Below, piece after piece: positions 1 to 13,389 of a DNA stretch of 64,000 bases. The first letter of the stretch is position 1, and each line of letters opens with the position of its first letter. The notes below the pieces were generated by a model, which ran no database searches, was not told the DNA's origin, and saw only the letters and a list, made by a program, of their open reading frames with translations. Both the position numbers and the translations under genes were made by a program. Source of the DNA: Luscinia megarhynchos (lineage: Eukaryota; Chordata; Aves; Passeriformes; Turdidae); contig JAPFBE010000002.1 of assembly GCA_034336665.1 (NCBI GenBank), forward strand, positions 15,044,906-15,108,905, read 5' to 3'.

Positions 1-249
1 TAATTGCAGTATTTTAAGTAGCCAGAGACAAAAGCTCCTGAAGAAGATTGTTAATGCTACAACCCAGAAAACCAGAGAACAGGCTTGATCTCTGGTGGCA
101 GCAGTAATTCCATGAGATGCCTACAGTACCAACTCCATGGTGCTAGTAAGATTTGAGTTTAGGCCATGGCCTTTGCCTCCCTGGGTTCAGCCACAGGTGC
201 CCAGAGCTGTTAATCTGCTGCTCACACAAAGTTTTCAGGGAGCAGCTTC

Positions 250-560
250 CCCGTCTCCTCTACCTGTGCAGCTCGCGGGGTTGAGGAGGACCTACAGCAG
301 CTGCCAGGCTGGGGGGACACCCACGGGGCAGGCACAAACAATGCCACCACGTGAGCTGCGCTTCCTTAGGAAACCAGCCCAGAACGCGCCCTTAACCTTC
401 TCCCCGCTTCCAGTGCCGCCACGTCTTCTGCGCTGCTGATGCAACGTGATACAGGGCTGGAAAACAAAGGCACTATTGACTAACTTTTTTGCAGGATTAA
501 GATGACTGTGCTGGCTTACAACAAAGATTTCAACGATTTCGACACCGAGCGCTAAGTAAC
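250..560. promoter_or_regulatory. Small CpG-rich patch
   Basis: I count about 18 CpG dinucleotides in roughly 300 bases, while neighbouring sequence has very few. The patch is GC-rich and contains a CACGTG E-box near 349-354 and TGATGCAAC at 437-445, which fits the C/EBP-ATF composite element consensus. It could be a minor CpG island, an unmethylated enhancer or a local GC fluctuation. Open frames crossing it on both strands (137-439 plus, 292-774 minus) show no recognisable domain. I see no convincing exon and cannot choose a direction of transcription. Confidence 0.35.
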
Positions 561-902
561 AGGAACACGGCTTGGCAGTAATTCCAGAGATTACCTGTTG
601 AAACATTAATGACAAACATCTTTTGATGTGGGCTGCTTTATGTGGTGCAAAAGGCAGCACTGTAATTATGCATTTCCTTTCTATGAATCTAGTATTTAGC
701 AGTAAAGCACTACTGGGGGGGTGGTGAGCACATGTAAGTTTGTGCACGTGTGTGAGAGACAGGAAATACTCCACAGCTGAGCCTGCAGTTTACCAGGGTG
801 GCTGCACGTAGTAAATCAGCAACAGGGGAGCTCAGCCGTTTCATTCATCCTGCACCAAGCAGAGGGCTGAAACAATTGCCACGCTTAAGACAAATGTCAG
901 CG

Positions 903-950
903 TGAGTCATACCAGCCGGAGCGCAAACATGTTTGCTGTCGGGTGAGTCA
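903..950. promoter_or_regulatory. Paired AP-1 sites around a forkhead palindrome
   Basis: Two exact TGAGTCA motifs (903-909 and 944-950) lie 41 bases apart in the same orientation. Between them is a perfect 14-base palindrome, GCAAACATGTTTGC (923-936). Each half of the palindrome is a forkhead-type GCAAACA, and its core also fits a p53 half-site pattern. TGAGTCA is the AP-1 consensus. Grouping two AP-1 sites around a forkhead palindrome within 48 bases looks like an enhancer core. Function is inferred from motifs only. Confidence 0.35.
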
Positions 951-1879
951 GAATCGCATCCTGAATTCACAAATCTTCCTATAAATAATAATTTCTGAAA
1001 TTGTTGCATTTCTTTAATACAATGCAATTTTAAGTATGATGCCAAATGCATAAAGGCTTTCCTGACTACAAAGAAATTTTTTGTTTCTCCTATTCCCTTC
1101 TGCTTCTTATTGCGTGTATCTACCTACGTTACCTGAAGTGGAAATTGAATTGATTCATACTTAGGACAATGCAAGCATGGCTCAAAATAGGCCCCTGTTC
1201 CCAATAAAAAAACCCAAAAAAACTAAATACAAGCAGGAGGACCTTTCACTTAGTGGATACGCTTTCTAGATCTTTTCTGGTGCCGTAATTCTGACAAGCT
1301 TTAGCACATTCAGCATTCAGAGAAATGGAACGTCATGCTGGCATGAGACACAGCAGCTGAGAAAAGGGGTGAGAAATGCTGGAGAAGTGGTGAGAGAGGC
1401 CAGGGCAGCATGGTGCATGTGTGCAAGGAGGGACTAAAGCACTGTCCCTGCTTCAGGGAGTGCTCAGCCTCAATATAGCATGCAGAAATCATTCCTCCCC
1501 ACGAATACAAACATACCTGGTGACAAAATTAATGCACTGTAAGAATTGGCATGATTATCCTTGACTGCCTCTAATTCAGGGAAGTATCTGAATCAGAAGT
1601 TATGCAAGTGCCTTTTGAAATAGGACTGAACTCCAGGATATGACCAAATTTATGCAGGAGAGTTCTGATAGAAGATATGTGTCGTGTCTGTGAGCAAGGG
1701 GGAAAAAAGTGTTTTGGGTAAGGTTTTTGGGGGAGGTGTTTCTAACTTGATTTTCAGTTGGGAATTTATTCTCATCTTACATGAAAGGGAATTCATACGC
1801 ATACAAATCTCCTTACATCAAATCACGACAGTCTTGATTTCTTCTAATTGTTTTGTGGAATAACCACTCAGAAGTTCAT

Positions 1880-2100
1880 TTCTGTTATCTTTCTCAAGCA
1901 AAATAAAAGGCCTTTTAGAAAAATTTTATTGCTAAAACAATGAAATCCTCCTGGGAATGACTTAGTTATGGAAATCAAGTGACAGTTTCTTTTATCTAGC
2001 CAAGCAGCAAGTCTGCATTTATAAAAGGCATTCTGTGCACGAAATACAGTGAGTAGGAGGACATGAAAATGCTATTTTTAAACCAGATTTCAGCGTTCCT
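1880..2100. promoter_or_regulatory. Candidate regulatory element with TATA and MEF2 motifs
   Basis: An AT-rich block carries a perfect 14-base palindrome TAAAAGGCCTTTTA (1904-1917), a strong TATA-box match TATAAAAGG (2020-2028) and CTATTTTTAA (2072-2081), which fits the MEF2 consensus exactly. It could be an enhancer or a weak promoter. There is no CpG enrichment, no initiator I would defend and no downstream coding frame. Confidence 0.22.
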
Positions 2101-3684
2101 CCCATACAGATTTCCTGGAATAATAACACCAACAACAATAATGATAATTACTAATGCCAAAAAGGGAGTATCATCTTAAAGGTGAGTAGCATGTGAGAAA
2201 GCAAATTGTAGTTAAGGACTTGTAAAACTTAGGGACAAATGTAACATTCTTTCAAATAGACTGGCATTGTGCCATGAATTTCACAGGATTTGAGATCTGC
2301 CCCCTAGATTTCATACTGCAATTAAAAAAAAAAAAGGCAGTAATTTAACATTATGTGCAGCATATGCTGCATGTCTACCATTTGTTTTCTTGCAGCAATT
2401 GTTACTTTCAGAAACACGACTAAATGAGAAGTTAACTGTGGAGCTGATGCTATCACTGTATTTGTGTAAGTGACCATGGCAGCTTGTGGAGCAGGGGAAA
2501 AAAGGCAAAAAAAAAAACCCTTGAAAAAATCCAGAGCCAAGCAATGTTTTCAAATGCAACAAGAATAAGAGTGTGATGCAGACTTTGACCCAAAACTTAA
2601 AAGAAGACACTGAGAAGATCCTTTTCTGCTTTGCTGACCTCTGGACCTGTCTCTCAGGACACTCACAGAGCAAAGATGTTGAATTAACAGAGAAAGTGTG
2701 AGTTAAATCCTTCCTCTCTGCCAGGAATACCTGTCTGCACCACGCCTGGAGTGCAGCCTTCCAGAACAGAAGTTAGCCCTGATTACCAGAAGATCGTTAC
2801 TCAACTGTGCTATCATCTACCAGTAGTAATTAGAACAAGTGTCTGCATTTCACACCTAAGAAAAATGAAGTGAACAGGCAGTAACAAAATTCCTGGGACA
2901 CACTAAGATGCAACATCCAGGAGAACAGAGCAAGGCAGAGAAACCACACACGCTGTCTGTCCCCCTCTCACACTGGCAGCTCTAACACAGACACACGTTG
3001 TAGTCTGGCACTGACTCCTGTTTCAAACCTGGGAGCATCCCCCAACACAACCTGCACACAACCCCTGCTCATCCCCGGGCTCATGCTTGTGCTATGAGGT
3101 ACCAACCTCATCCAAGTGGTTTTCATCCATGTTTTTGATCCAGTGCAAACCCCTCAACAGCAGTAGCATAAAACGTGGAGGAACCAGCAGCCTTGGCATG
3201 CTACCAACCCAGTGGAAAATCTGCCACCTAACTAATCAGGTATGGTCTGTTTCTGAAAGATATTATTTAAGGACCATTCAGTGCATGTTTGGAGGCACTT
3301 CCACGCTCTCATTCTCCTACAAGACAGATTTTCATGTCATTAACCTTTATTTGCCTTTTAAACAGTAAAATGTAAGTCTATCAAACCACAGAGTTCCAAT
3401 TTGATATTTTGATCATCTCCATCTGCTTAATGGGAAACGTACAGTGGTAAGAGAGGAAAAAAATAGGTATGACTGGAATAAGTTAGTGCTATTTTCCTTT
3501 TTTGTCCATTGCTTGCTGCCAAACATGCTTGCTGCTGGTCACTTGCCTCTCTCACTGCCAGCAAGTGCTCAGCTGGGCACATCACCAATATTTAACCCTC
3601 AATAAAATTAACTCGCAATCATGCTTTGTATTCATTTCGGTTTTACATACCACAAACACTGTGAAAAAATTAACTGCTCGCTCT

Positions 3685-3835
3685 GTAACACCCCTGCAAG
3701 GTAAATTGAGTATTGTTATTCATACTTTATGCAAATGAGAATTTCACTGGAGATGGGATAATTGACCTGCCCAAAGCTATGCAACACAGGTGCTCCTGTT
3801 TCCTGGTTCTCTCTCTATGCCAACAGACCAGTTTC
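3685..3835 (+). repeat. Old MIR-like SINE fragment
   Basis: The order of blocks resembles the 3' half of a MIR/core-SINE: a CCCCTGCAAGGTA-like block (about 3691), a TGTTATT...TTTATGCAAATGAGAA stretch matching the MIR segment that ends in an ACAGATGAGGAAAC-like motif, then GACCTGCCCAAAGC (about 3764) matching the MIR block before its CACACAGC segment. Similarity is strongly decayed, as expected for an element predating the bird-mammal split. The octamer ATGCAAAT at 3729-3736 lies inside it. A profile search with MIR and related core-SINE models would settle this. Confidence 0.45.
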
Positions 3836-6800
3836 AGCCTCTTCTGAAATTCAGAGTGGGTTCTGCCTTCATTTCAGCCTCTGCTGCTGAGGGAAAGCAG
3901 AGAGAAGGTTTCTGTACCCAGCGGCACGAGTGGTAGATGGGTGCTGTGAGAGTGGTTCCTAGCTGCATTGCCTGTGGTGGGATCAGAATCAACAGGACTG
4001 CACCACTGCTGTTTCCACCTCCCTGTGGTAAGCAAGGATTAGCTGCAGAAAATTATTTTATCTATATTTGGTCTATAATAATTTACTAATAATTTGATAA
4101 AAGGAACACTAGAAGACTTTTTCACAAAAGACTACCAAGGTTTAGCTTCCCTGGTTGTCTTCTAGAACCGCAAGGAGGATAGCAGAGGACTCAGCAGTGT
4201 ACCACACACTGCTCCTCATACTCCCCCTCTCTTCTCCTCAATCGTAAAAAAGAGTAGGACTGAACAAATCAAGGTTTCATCCCAGACAAACGACAGCAGG
4301 GTAGGAGCAGTGCCCACTGCCTGCTCCTGGGGGCTGCAGCCACCTCTGCTCACTATCACATGGCAGAAAACACCACACTGGGCTTGCCTTCAGCCAGCAC
4401 TGGTGTATTGGATGGACCTGAACTGTTTAACCACCTCTTTGAGGTGAAAACCTTCATATGTCACAGGCTGGACAACAGATTAATGTAGTAAGAGATCCTG
4501 TTACAACACCAGCTGCTCCTCCTGCATCACAACCAACAGCCACAGTGTAGGTGAGACCCAACCATGCTTACTGCATTAGAAATTAAAGGGGTTTTACCTA
4601 TAAAGGTCTGTACATTTATGTGCAGTGACACAATTAAAACAGAAACATTAACTACTAGCCCTGTGGATGCAATTATCCTAGTTCAAAAGAGGGCTTTTAT
4701 TGGCAAAGCTCATCCCCATTCACAGACCAAGTAAGCCCTACCGTTGATCAAAGCAGTTAAGATTGGAAAAGCACTCAAACACACTGATCAGCTCCTGAGC
4801 TAGGACAAGGCTTAAGTAGAGGGGTTTATCTCTCACAACCTGTCACTTTTAACCACGTTTGGTTGGGTCAGGGCCAACTTGGTGTAACCAGATCCTGAGC
4901 CCGAGCTGCAGGTTTTGATTGCCCTGAGACTGTAGCTCAAGCCAAAGCCTCTTTAGCTATCACACCTAAGAGCACTGCCACCCCAGCAGATCAGCAGATG
5001 AACTCCACAGTTTAAGTGGATTAGCTGTGCTGAACAACTCTGCCACATCCAGTTCCCCTGTTCAGTGCTCGAGCTTCAGTCAGAATGATCTATTCTACAG
5101 CTGCTCCAGGAGGTTTTAATGCAGAGGACAGAGCTGGGCTAAGGAGAAACTTATGCTTTCCCCAGGCTATAAGGAGAAAGACAAGCTTGAAGGCTGGGCT
5201 CTGTGGGCACCTCAGGGAGCTCAGTGAGCCAGCAGTGTTCTTGGAAGATCACCCCCTCCCACACTCTCTCTTGGCACCAGAGTTTGGGGTTGGCTTCCAT
5301 TACATTGTGGGACTAGGATGAAAAATATAAGCCTAACACATCACGTACCACCTTGCCAGGACTTATGAAAAATCCTCAGCAGTGGCACACAGCAGAGCAG
5401 TGCATAAACCACCACACTAAGAGGATGTCCTCCTTGTACCACCTGTCTAAATCTAGGAGGAACAGCCTCTGCTGTGTCTCAGCAGCTACAAACCTCCGTT
5501 CCTGTAAGCCTCACAATTTCCCAGGTACACCATATCCTTCTCTCAGCCACTCCTCCCAAAGGCAGCAGGCAGAAGTGCTGCTAACATAGCACAACCAGTG
5601 TGAAGTTGTAACAGTGTGGGGGAATGTGGCAATTCATGGAAAATGTCTTCAACCAAAAGGCAATTAGCAGTGAGTCTAAATGCAGCAGCAGAAGGGAGTG
5701 GTTTCCTAACAAAACAAGCCTTGTTAAAAAGAAAAAAAGAAAAAGAAAAGAAAAGCCACCCGAAAACTTGCTTTCCTCAAAAAAGCAGCATTCTCAGGAC
5801 ATTGAAAGCATGTGGAAAAAAAATACCTCTGTGAGGCTTTCTGTAAAGATTATTCTTTACAGACACATTTGGCAGCCCTTTCTGCTCTGTCTCCTAATGC
5901 TATTGAGTATAACTATGTTAAGTCAATAAGCAAAGCCACTCAAAGGGGGTTTTTGTGGTTTTCTAGGCCAAGAGAGGAAGCAGTGCAATAGGAAAGTTTT
6001 CAGAAGTGGGAGTTGTGCCTGCCTTGCTTCTAATTGTAGTGAAACTGTCAACCTCTGCGTTGTGTTTCAAGATTTTACACTTCAAAATCATTCCTTCTGT
6101 GCTTTGAATTGCTATACTTTTAAGCTAACTACTTCTAAAAGTGCTGTTTAAGAAATGACATCTTCAACCACATTTAACGTTGAGAATAAATCTAAATTTG
6201 CAAAGTCTCATTGGGTCCCTGCAAAAGTGTAGATTTTTCATTGTACTTGACAGCCAATCTCTTGGAAAGTGTCTGTGCAGAAATTTAGTTTAAAATTACT
6301 TCATATCAAGTCATTTAAGAGAAAATGGGGGGTTGCTATAAGTTAAAAATAATTATGCTCTTTTTACCTTAGATTAAAAAAAAATCACCAACATTTAAGC
6401 AGCAAACAGCATCAAAACCAATTAGTAACCTTAGAACCTACCTTTGTGCAGGCATGTATTAATTGTATTTCAGAATGATCTCCAAACTCACATGGCTAAA
6501 ACAACTGAACAAGGCTGACTTGCTTTCTCCCTTCTAAAGTGGAAGCAGGCTCAGGAACTATGGTAAGAATTACAGGCACTAACTGCCTGTGCATGTCTAC
6601 CTCTGCTCACTAAACTCTGGGATGCCAGAATGGTAAAAGTGTAGATAAGCCAATGTGCTAGATTTCTCTTCAGTGTCCAAATCCAAATCCTGTAAGGAGA
6701 CAGATACCTGCCAAACTGCAGGGAGCTGAGGGAGCCTTGTGCTTTCCAAGTGCTCCTGCACACATTTGAATATCAGGGTAATTAGGAGGCCATGCTTCTT

Positions 6801-9800
6801 TCATGCTGACGTGAAACACAGAATATTTATGTTGCTTCAGCTTTAATGATTTTAAAATATGGAAGATCATTTCAGTAGAGTAAAAGCAGAATAAGTAATG
6901 CTCAGATAGATTTACACTCTTGCTCAGCGTGGTAAAACTAATTCAGAGTGAAGGTTTACTGCTAAATTCTCAGGGAGACAGAGAATAGGCAAGTAAGCAG
7001 CTCAGAATGTGCAGGCTCAGAGTCAGCTCAGTCAGGAGGAGTTATTTTCTACCCAGTGTGACAGTACCCAGCACAAGGAGGCCCCAAGAATGACTCCAGT
7101 TCCCAAGTAATACTTTCCCCAAGCAGAAAATTATACTGTACCTTGTGGGGCTGAACAACTTTGAAGTATTATCTCGAGGTCTGCAAAAGCTCTTCCAGAT
7201 GCCAGGTTTCAATTTAAGCCCATCAAATTTTCATATCCTTCTCCCAGACTGCTGTCTCCTGGGTTTAAAGGAGGACAGGACACTACTTAACCCTGAGAAA
7301 AAAGCTCCTACCATTGCTCAGGAATGACTCTCCTCCATAGCATTTAGAAATCACACTAATCACCTTGCAAGGAAGTTCCACCCCACGCCTTGCTCACCAC
7401 TGGATGCTTGCTGGATGCTTGGCTGGGACCAGGCTGAGGTGCTACAAGCAGGCTCCTGAACCGGCACTGGTTATTTCTGCACTTGGGAAGGAGGGGTATG
7501 TCGCCTTCCCTCTGCACTCTGATCATCATTTCTCCATGCCTAGATATGATTCCTCCTCACCTCTTCCCAAACTAACAAAAACCAAAAAAATACCCTTCAC
7601 CAGACAGGAGCAATGATGGCAAAGAGGCTTCTACTCCAAACTCCAGCACCAGCTCAGGCAAGAAGTGAAGAAACACAGCCATGTCACAAGGGAAACAGCT
7701 GAGCTATTGCAAACAACAGCAACCCTTTCTGACTTAACCAGAAAGTGCCCAACCCAATACTAGTTTCCAGGTGGAAAGGCTGCCCTCCACTTACCATGCA
7801 GACTTCAGCAGAGCTGGATCACCTTCTCAAATATCCCTTGTCTGCCACAGCAGTCCAGCAAACATTGCCATCTAATCATTCTCATAGTACACTAATCCCT
7901 TCCTGGCTTGGCACAAGGTGAGTACAAAGTTTTTGCTAATCTTAAATTTATAGCAATTTCCCACTCCCCATCATACTGTGTGAATCACCCCTGTTTCCAA
8001 GCATCAAAGAGTTAATGGAAGAAAGAACCACCCTACCATGTGCTTCACTCAAGGGTAAGTGGACTGGCCAGCTACCAAAACAGATTGTTAAAGGCTGCAC
8101 TGAGCTCCTGATTTTTTTTTTTCTCTCAACTGCAGTAACGTAAGGATTGAATGTGGACATAAATGTAAACCTAGGCCACATCTGCTGATAAAGCAAAGTC
8201 TTTGTACTTGTGTGACTGCCGTTAACTGTACACAAAATACTTAAATTTCATGAATTCTCCTACATTCAAAAGCTGACCTGCAGTCTGCTCGAGGCAGCCA
8301 ATGTGAACTGCAGGCTCAGCAGAACTGCACATTAAAGACAGAAGGGAAACAGATTATAATACAAAATCAGACTGCTAGGAAAGTGAATCATTTGTGGAAC
8401 TGTTAAGCACTCAGAGTATTCTGGGCACACCTTACCACACCAGATTAAAACACAGCTCTGGTGGTTCCCTTCTGAAAGACAGGGTAACAGCTAACAGGTT
8501 CGTGTTATTTGCCCCTTTCATCACAGGCACAAGCAAATCAGTGCCTTCAGGACTCTGCCATGTTCCACTATTAAACTTTCCTTTTGAATTAATTGAAGGT
8601 ACCCTGCTATTTGAAGATTTTTACCTTCCCATAATTGCATTAATAGCTTGGAGCAGTGTATGTGAATCTGCAAAACATTTCTTCCCAAATATCTCTCAGG
8701 GAACTTTGGCTGTGCATCTTTGCCATAAGCGTTCACGCTTCTTCCCATAAGAAGCTTCAATATAGTATTCTAATTCTAACTTATTCTTTGGTTCACCTTG
8801 TATTCATATCTGACAGACATGGATTGTGGAGTTCCCTTGGTTAACTATTACCAAACCATTTGAAGGTTTCTCCATTGCCAACCAGGTATAAGCAGCTAGA
8901 ACCTACCTAACAGGACTCTATCTCTAGACAGTTTCATTTTGAATGACATAAATTATTTGGGTCAGCTTATTTCTACGTTGGTTCATGCTCTGCTCTGCTG
9001 TGACCTCTAAGGAGGATAACTCAGGGACTCATCTGTCCCAAAGCCATTTGTCCCCTGTTTTAGATTCCTTCCTATTCCAAGCCTACTATAGCTGACCTAT
9101 AGGCATGAAATCCACTCTAGGATGTGACTGGTGACCCTCTCTATGGTTTGTATTACATTTGATTATTTGCATGATCATTAATAACAAGAGGAAAATATTT
9201 TAATTTGCCAGCAAATTCAATTTCCACATCTATGATCAACAGAATCATGTCTACAAATAGATGTTTATTCTTACATGCTGGGCTTGGAGACACAAAACAT
9301 GATGTATTTCTTAGCTGTCCCTATGCCATCTATACCTGATACTGCAGTCTCAAATTATGCAGAAATCTGTGGTAACACATTCTGTTTTCAGTTATCCAGT
9401 ACCTTTCTAGTTCTTTAATAGATTAATTTAAAAAAAAAGGTGGGGGGAGGGAGCTTATGATAAAAATTCATACCCAGATTTCAAAGACTTAACAGTGTTG
9501 GAAAGTGCACAGTAGATCATGCTCAAGAGTAATTAATGCAAAAATATCAGTCAAGAATTTTGGTGCTTCCACTCAAGGTTCCTTAAATTTGTGATTCATG
9601 CAGGAAGCCATTGCTAACAACAACAGCAACAACCAACAGTCTCTGCAACAAAAATGTAGAAACTACAGCTGGATCTTTGGGCTAAAAAGTACAGTGACTT
9701 TGCAGAGGAATTGCACACACCCCATCTACTGGCTTTTCAGAAGACTGAGAATTTTAACAGCAGCAAGGCAAGTTAACCTTGCATTGGAATTATTTACCAA

Positions 9801-12800
9801 GCAATGGCTGTGAGGTTATTGCTTGATGAAAGTACAGGAGAACATCACCTATCCCAGGAGAGTCACAAAGGAATCCAGAACTGACAAAACTATTCAGAGC
9901 TACAATGGCAGAAATACAGGTCACAGGCTAAAAAAAGTATCCCGAATCATCACAGCACCTTGTACACTGTGACAGAAACCTAATAGAGAATCAGAGAAAA
10001 GGTTCCAGCTGACAAGGGTGCTGGTTATGCTGAGTGCCTGCTGTGAGGCCTGCCTTGCTGCCCTTAAGAGCAGGGGCAGAACAGATAAAGGCAGCAATCA
10101 TGCACCCAGAGCAGAGACTTTTGTCAGTGCTGCCCTTCTGCAGCACCTGGGGAGCACAGCCATTGTAATTTTTAATCCAAGAAAATTGCAGGCCACATCA
10201 TTAGAAGAATTCACAACAAACTTCAGTCACTGAGTCAGAAATAGAACAAGTTACGCTCTGTCAATCAGGACATTTGATCATGGCATATCAAAGAATCTGC
10301 TCGGCTCTGCTGAAAGCTTCCCAAAGCCAGTGCAATCTCCCACTCCTCTAGTAGGCTGCAATGCCTTCCTAGCAGATGGCAAAAATACTGAGAGTAAATC
10401 CAGTGCTAACAGCAGCTGAGAACACTGATAGTTTTGCCATTGGAATGTCAAATTGTGACACTTCTTTCCCCAACAAATCTGTAAAGTTAATATATCCATA
10501 CTGCCACACTAATGTTGCCAGCCAGGTCTGCCCATTCATTTCTAACTCCATAGTTGCAGGCACGGGCTCACAGAAGTGGCCAACAGAAACCACAATGTGA
10601 GTTTATGGTCTTGGGAGACTAATACATTTAAATCTGTCAATACACTCTTTATATGAAACTTGCATCAACAGGTAGGCTGTTACTGACAGTTGTGTGAAAT
10701 ATGTGGTGGTCCATGATACAGATTAGGGGGATTTTCAATGCCTCCTCACTTTTCATCCTGGATTTCAAAGGGGTTTCTTTAGGAAGTATTTATTAATAAT
10801 ATACCAGTGCCTTGTCACACAGATGCATACTGGACACGATTTCTAGTAAAAGCCAAAATGACAGAAATTTTATTTGCATATAGGGTCAGAGATTTGAAAA
10901 CAGACTTTTCAGTTATCTATAAAGTTTGGAGGAACTCAGTGTTACAGAAAGAAAATTATGTTTTTCCTTCACATGCTCCTGTCCTCCTCACAGAACAAAG
11001 CCTACTCTTGCATCCAGTGTAACTTCAGCAGAGTGGACTGGATCAGAGCAATGTAATGCATTAAATGTCCAGTTTTCAAACAGCAGATCAAGTTTTGTTT
11101 TAAAATGCTGTCATTACTCAGAGCATTTTAAACCAACTCTTTAGTAAGAGGCTACTCCAGCTGCTCACCCCTTCTTTCCATTTTCTGTGTGAAAGTTGTG
11201 AGGTACAGCACTGTTTTAAGATGCACACCAGCCAAGGGGAGTACAGTGATGTGAAACTTTTGTCAGTACCAGCAAAGGTGTGTCTGCACAAAGCTGTGAT
11301 AACTGTCAGCAGCTCAGAGCAATTTAGATCTTTGCTTGTGTGCCAGGCAATCTTAAAGAGCTGCAGAACTCTTTCTTCTAAGCATTAAGATCTCAGTAAC
11401 TTCAACTATATAAACGCCCCAAATTAAAACAGCATATTCATTAATTTCTAGGAATATGCCACAGTTTGGATGACACATTATTCCAGTGCTCAGTTTCTTC
11501 TGGACCTGAGGGCATCCTAGAGGTCTTAAAACTCAGCCTTTCTTCAGCTCCAACTGGAGCCAGACCAAGCATTCAGCACTGGCACCAGATCCACTGCAGT
11601 GCCAGACCACTTCAAAAACTAAGCCAAGAGCTGGGGAGGTGTTTTTAGGAACCCTTGCAGAAGGCACCTCTGCCAACAAGTTCAACAAGGTTTCTGCTGG
11701 TGACTTGAGAAGACATATTGAATGTCAATTGGCATGTTTATCTTCTTTAAACACTGAGCTTCCTTTCTAACATCTAATAGGACAGATTACTGGTTTAATA
11801 TTAATGGAAACTGATCAAAAGACCCTAGATTATTTGGTTGGCTTACCTTAAAACCTTTTCCTGCTTCAGTTTCCATGCAAAATATACCAAAACAGTATTC
11901 CTATGAATGGTGAGCCTATCAACTAATCATTTAAGGAGATGAGGAAAAAAACTACCCTTAAAACTGGGTTGTGGATAAAATTGCCAAAAACCTGCCAGAC
12001 CAACTGAAGGACTCTCTCCACAGATTTTCAGAAGGACTGCTTTGGAAAATAAAACCTAGAGAAGCACACTATATAAGGCCATTTGAAAATTCTATTCCTT
12101 ATCTACAAAAGGCAGTTTCTTCTCAGTTGCCATCATGGCTCATTTGTTTAGGGACAAAAGCAGCTGGCAAACTAGTGTTAAAAAAAGGAACAAGTAAACA
12201 CTGGCATTCCAAGTGCTGTCTATAAGTGAAGATAAACAGCAGTGGTCAAGTAACAACTGACCAGCTCTTTCCATACCTATGTGAAAGGACACAGGCTGGG
12301 AACAACCTGGATCGAGGCTATCAATTCATTTAAATGCAGAAATGTTTTCATGATTTCAAGGCAGAACAAATATTTCTTTTTGTCTGCACACTTTTTAGAA
12401 GACATGAACAGTAATTTCAGAACGGAACATAGATGCCTGTTAACAAAGCCAACAACAATTACTGCTATGTCTAAGAATCAACAAAAAACCACCAGTGTAT
12501 TCCAAAGGCATTCGCTCACAAAGCAAACTCACTCCATGCAAGCCCAAGCACAGAAACGTGATAGTATCTCATGATTTATGTTCTCTCAGCAGGTTGTACC
12601 GGGTCCTCCAGATTCCATGCTTGCCTTTGAAAGCAATTAAGTTTCTAGCACTTCTGGGAGCGACAAAAGCTCTCTCACTATGAAAACCTGCATGCTGCAC
12701 TCGCGCTGAGTCTGCAGCCTGGCAGACTGAAACAAAAGCACCACAAGAGGTGTGAACTTCCCCCACTTAACTCATCTGGGAGCATTAGTATGTGAAGAGC

Positions 12801-13389
12801 CATCTCTAAACTTTGAAGCTATTTCCAAATCATGTCTTTGTCCAGTGCCCAAAGAGACAGCTGCCGCTGTGATTTGGGAGAACATTTGCAAAGCCCCTCT
12901 CAGCCTGGAAAGAAAAATCCTTTTTCTCATCAGCCTGCACACAGGAAACTCTACAAGTTCAGCTAATGTGAACTATTCTATTTGCTCACAAGACAGAGTA
13001 CCCTTACTTACATAAGAGCATGTCCAGACACCTCGATGAAACCTGGGTCCTGCTGTGCTATGCACTGTACAAACACCTGCTCCATGGAGTTTACAACTTG
13101 CACAGAGTAAACTGTACCTAAGGGAAGACAAGGGCAAGAAGCACATGTAGAGAAGTAATCAACAGGCATTTCACACAACTAGTGTGTGAATTTGTCTTGT
13201 GAATTATTATAGTACAGGAATGCTGCCTGATCAAAAAATAGATCTGTGGTATGTCCCTGGCTGAATAAAACAAACAGAATAGCAGCAAAGTCAACTATCA
13301 AACAACCTACAAAAGCCCCAGTGCTGTTCAAAAGACAGACTGCCTGGACAAGGTACAACATTTTTACCTCTTCAAGACTGGAAAAAAGC
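3836..13389. other. Non-coding unique sequence
   Basis: No gene seen. The open frames are all below about 120 codons, have no recognisable domains and overlap on both strands. Local items are a purine tract at 5726-5755, an imperfect 11-base duplication around GGATGCTTGCT near 7402-7424, and AT-rich stretches at 6010-6400, 8560-8660 and 9140-9250 that could be regulatory. The 8560-8660 block contains GAATTAATTG and CATAATTGCATTAAT. The 9140-9250 block contains the octamer ATTTGCAT (9165-9172). Elsewhere I see nothing. Confidence 0.6.
5726..5755 (+). repeat. A-rich GAAAA simple repeat
   Basis: An interrupted AAAAG/AAAAAG tract of about 30 bases. It makes a lysine-rich artefactual frame. There is no sign that it is the tail of a retroposed gene, because no coding sequence precedes it. 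Confidence 0.7.

Larger units (their letters stand above)
1..3684. other. Non-coding unique sequence, left edge
   Basis: I see no gene here. The open frames are short, unrelated to any family I recognise and occur on both strands. The stretch holds a small CpG-rich patch, an AP-1/forkhead cluster, a TATA/MEF2-like cluster, a 12-base A run at 2324-2335 and a 16-base perfect palindrome centred on CATATG at 2356-2371. About one palindrome of that length is expected by chance in a window this size. From 2700 to 3680 I see nothing beyond ordinary unique sequence. The composition fits an avian intron or intergenic region. Confidence 0.6.

Noticed and set aside
2356..2371. 16-base perfect palindrome TGCAGCATATGCTGCA
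   Set aside because: About one such palindrome is expected by chance in the window and no supporting sites surround it.
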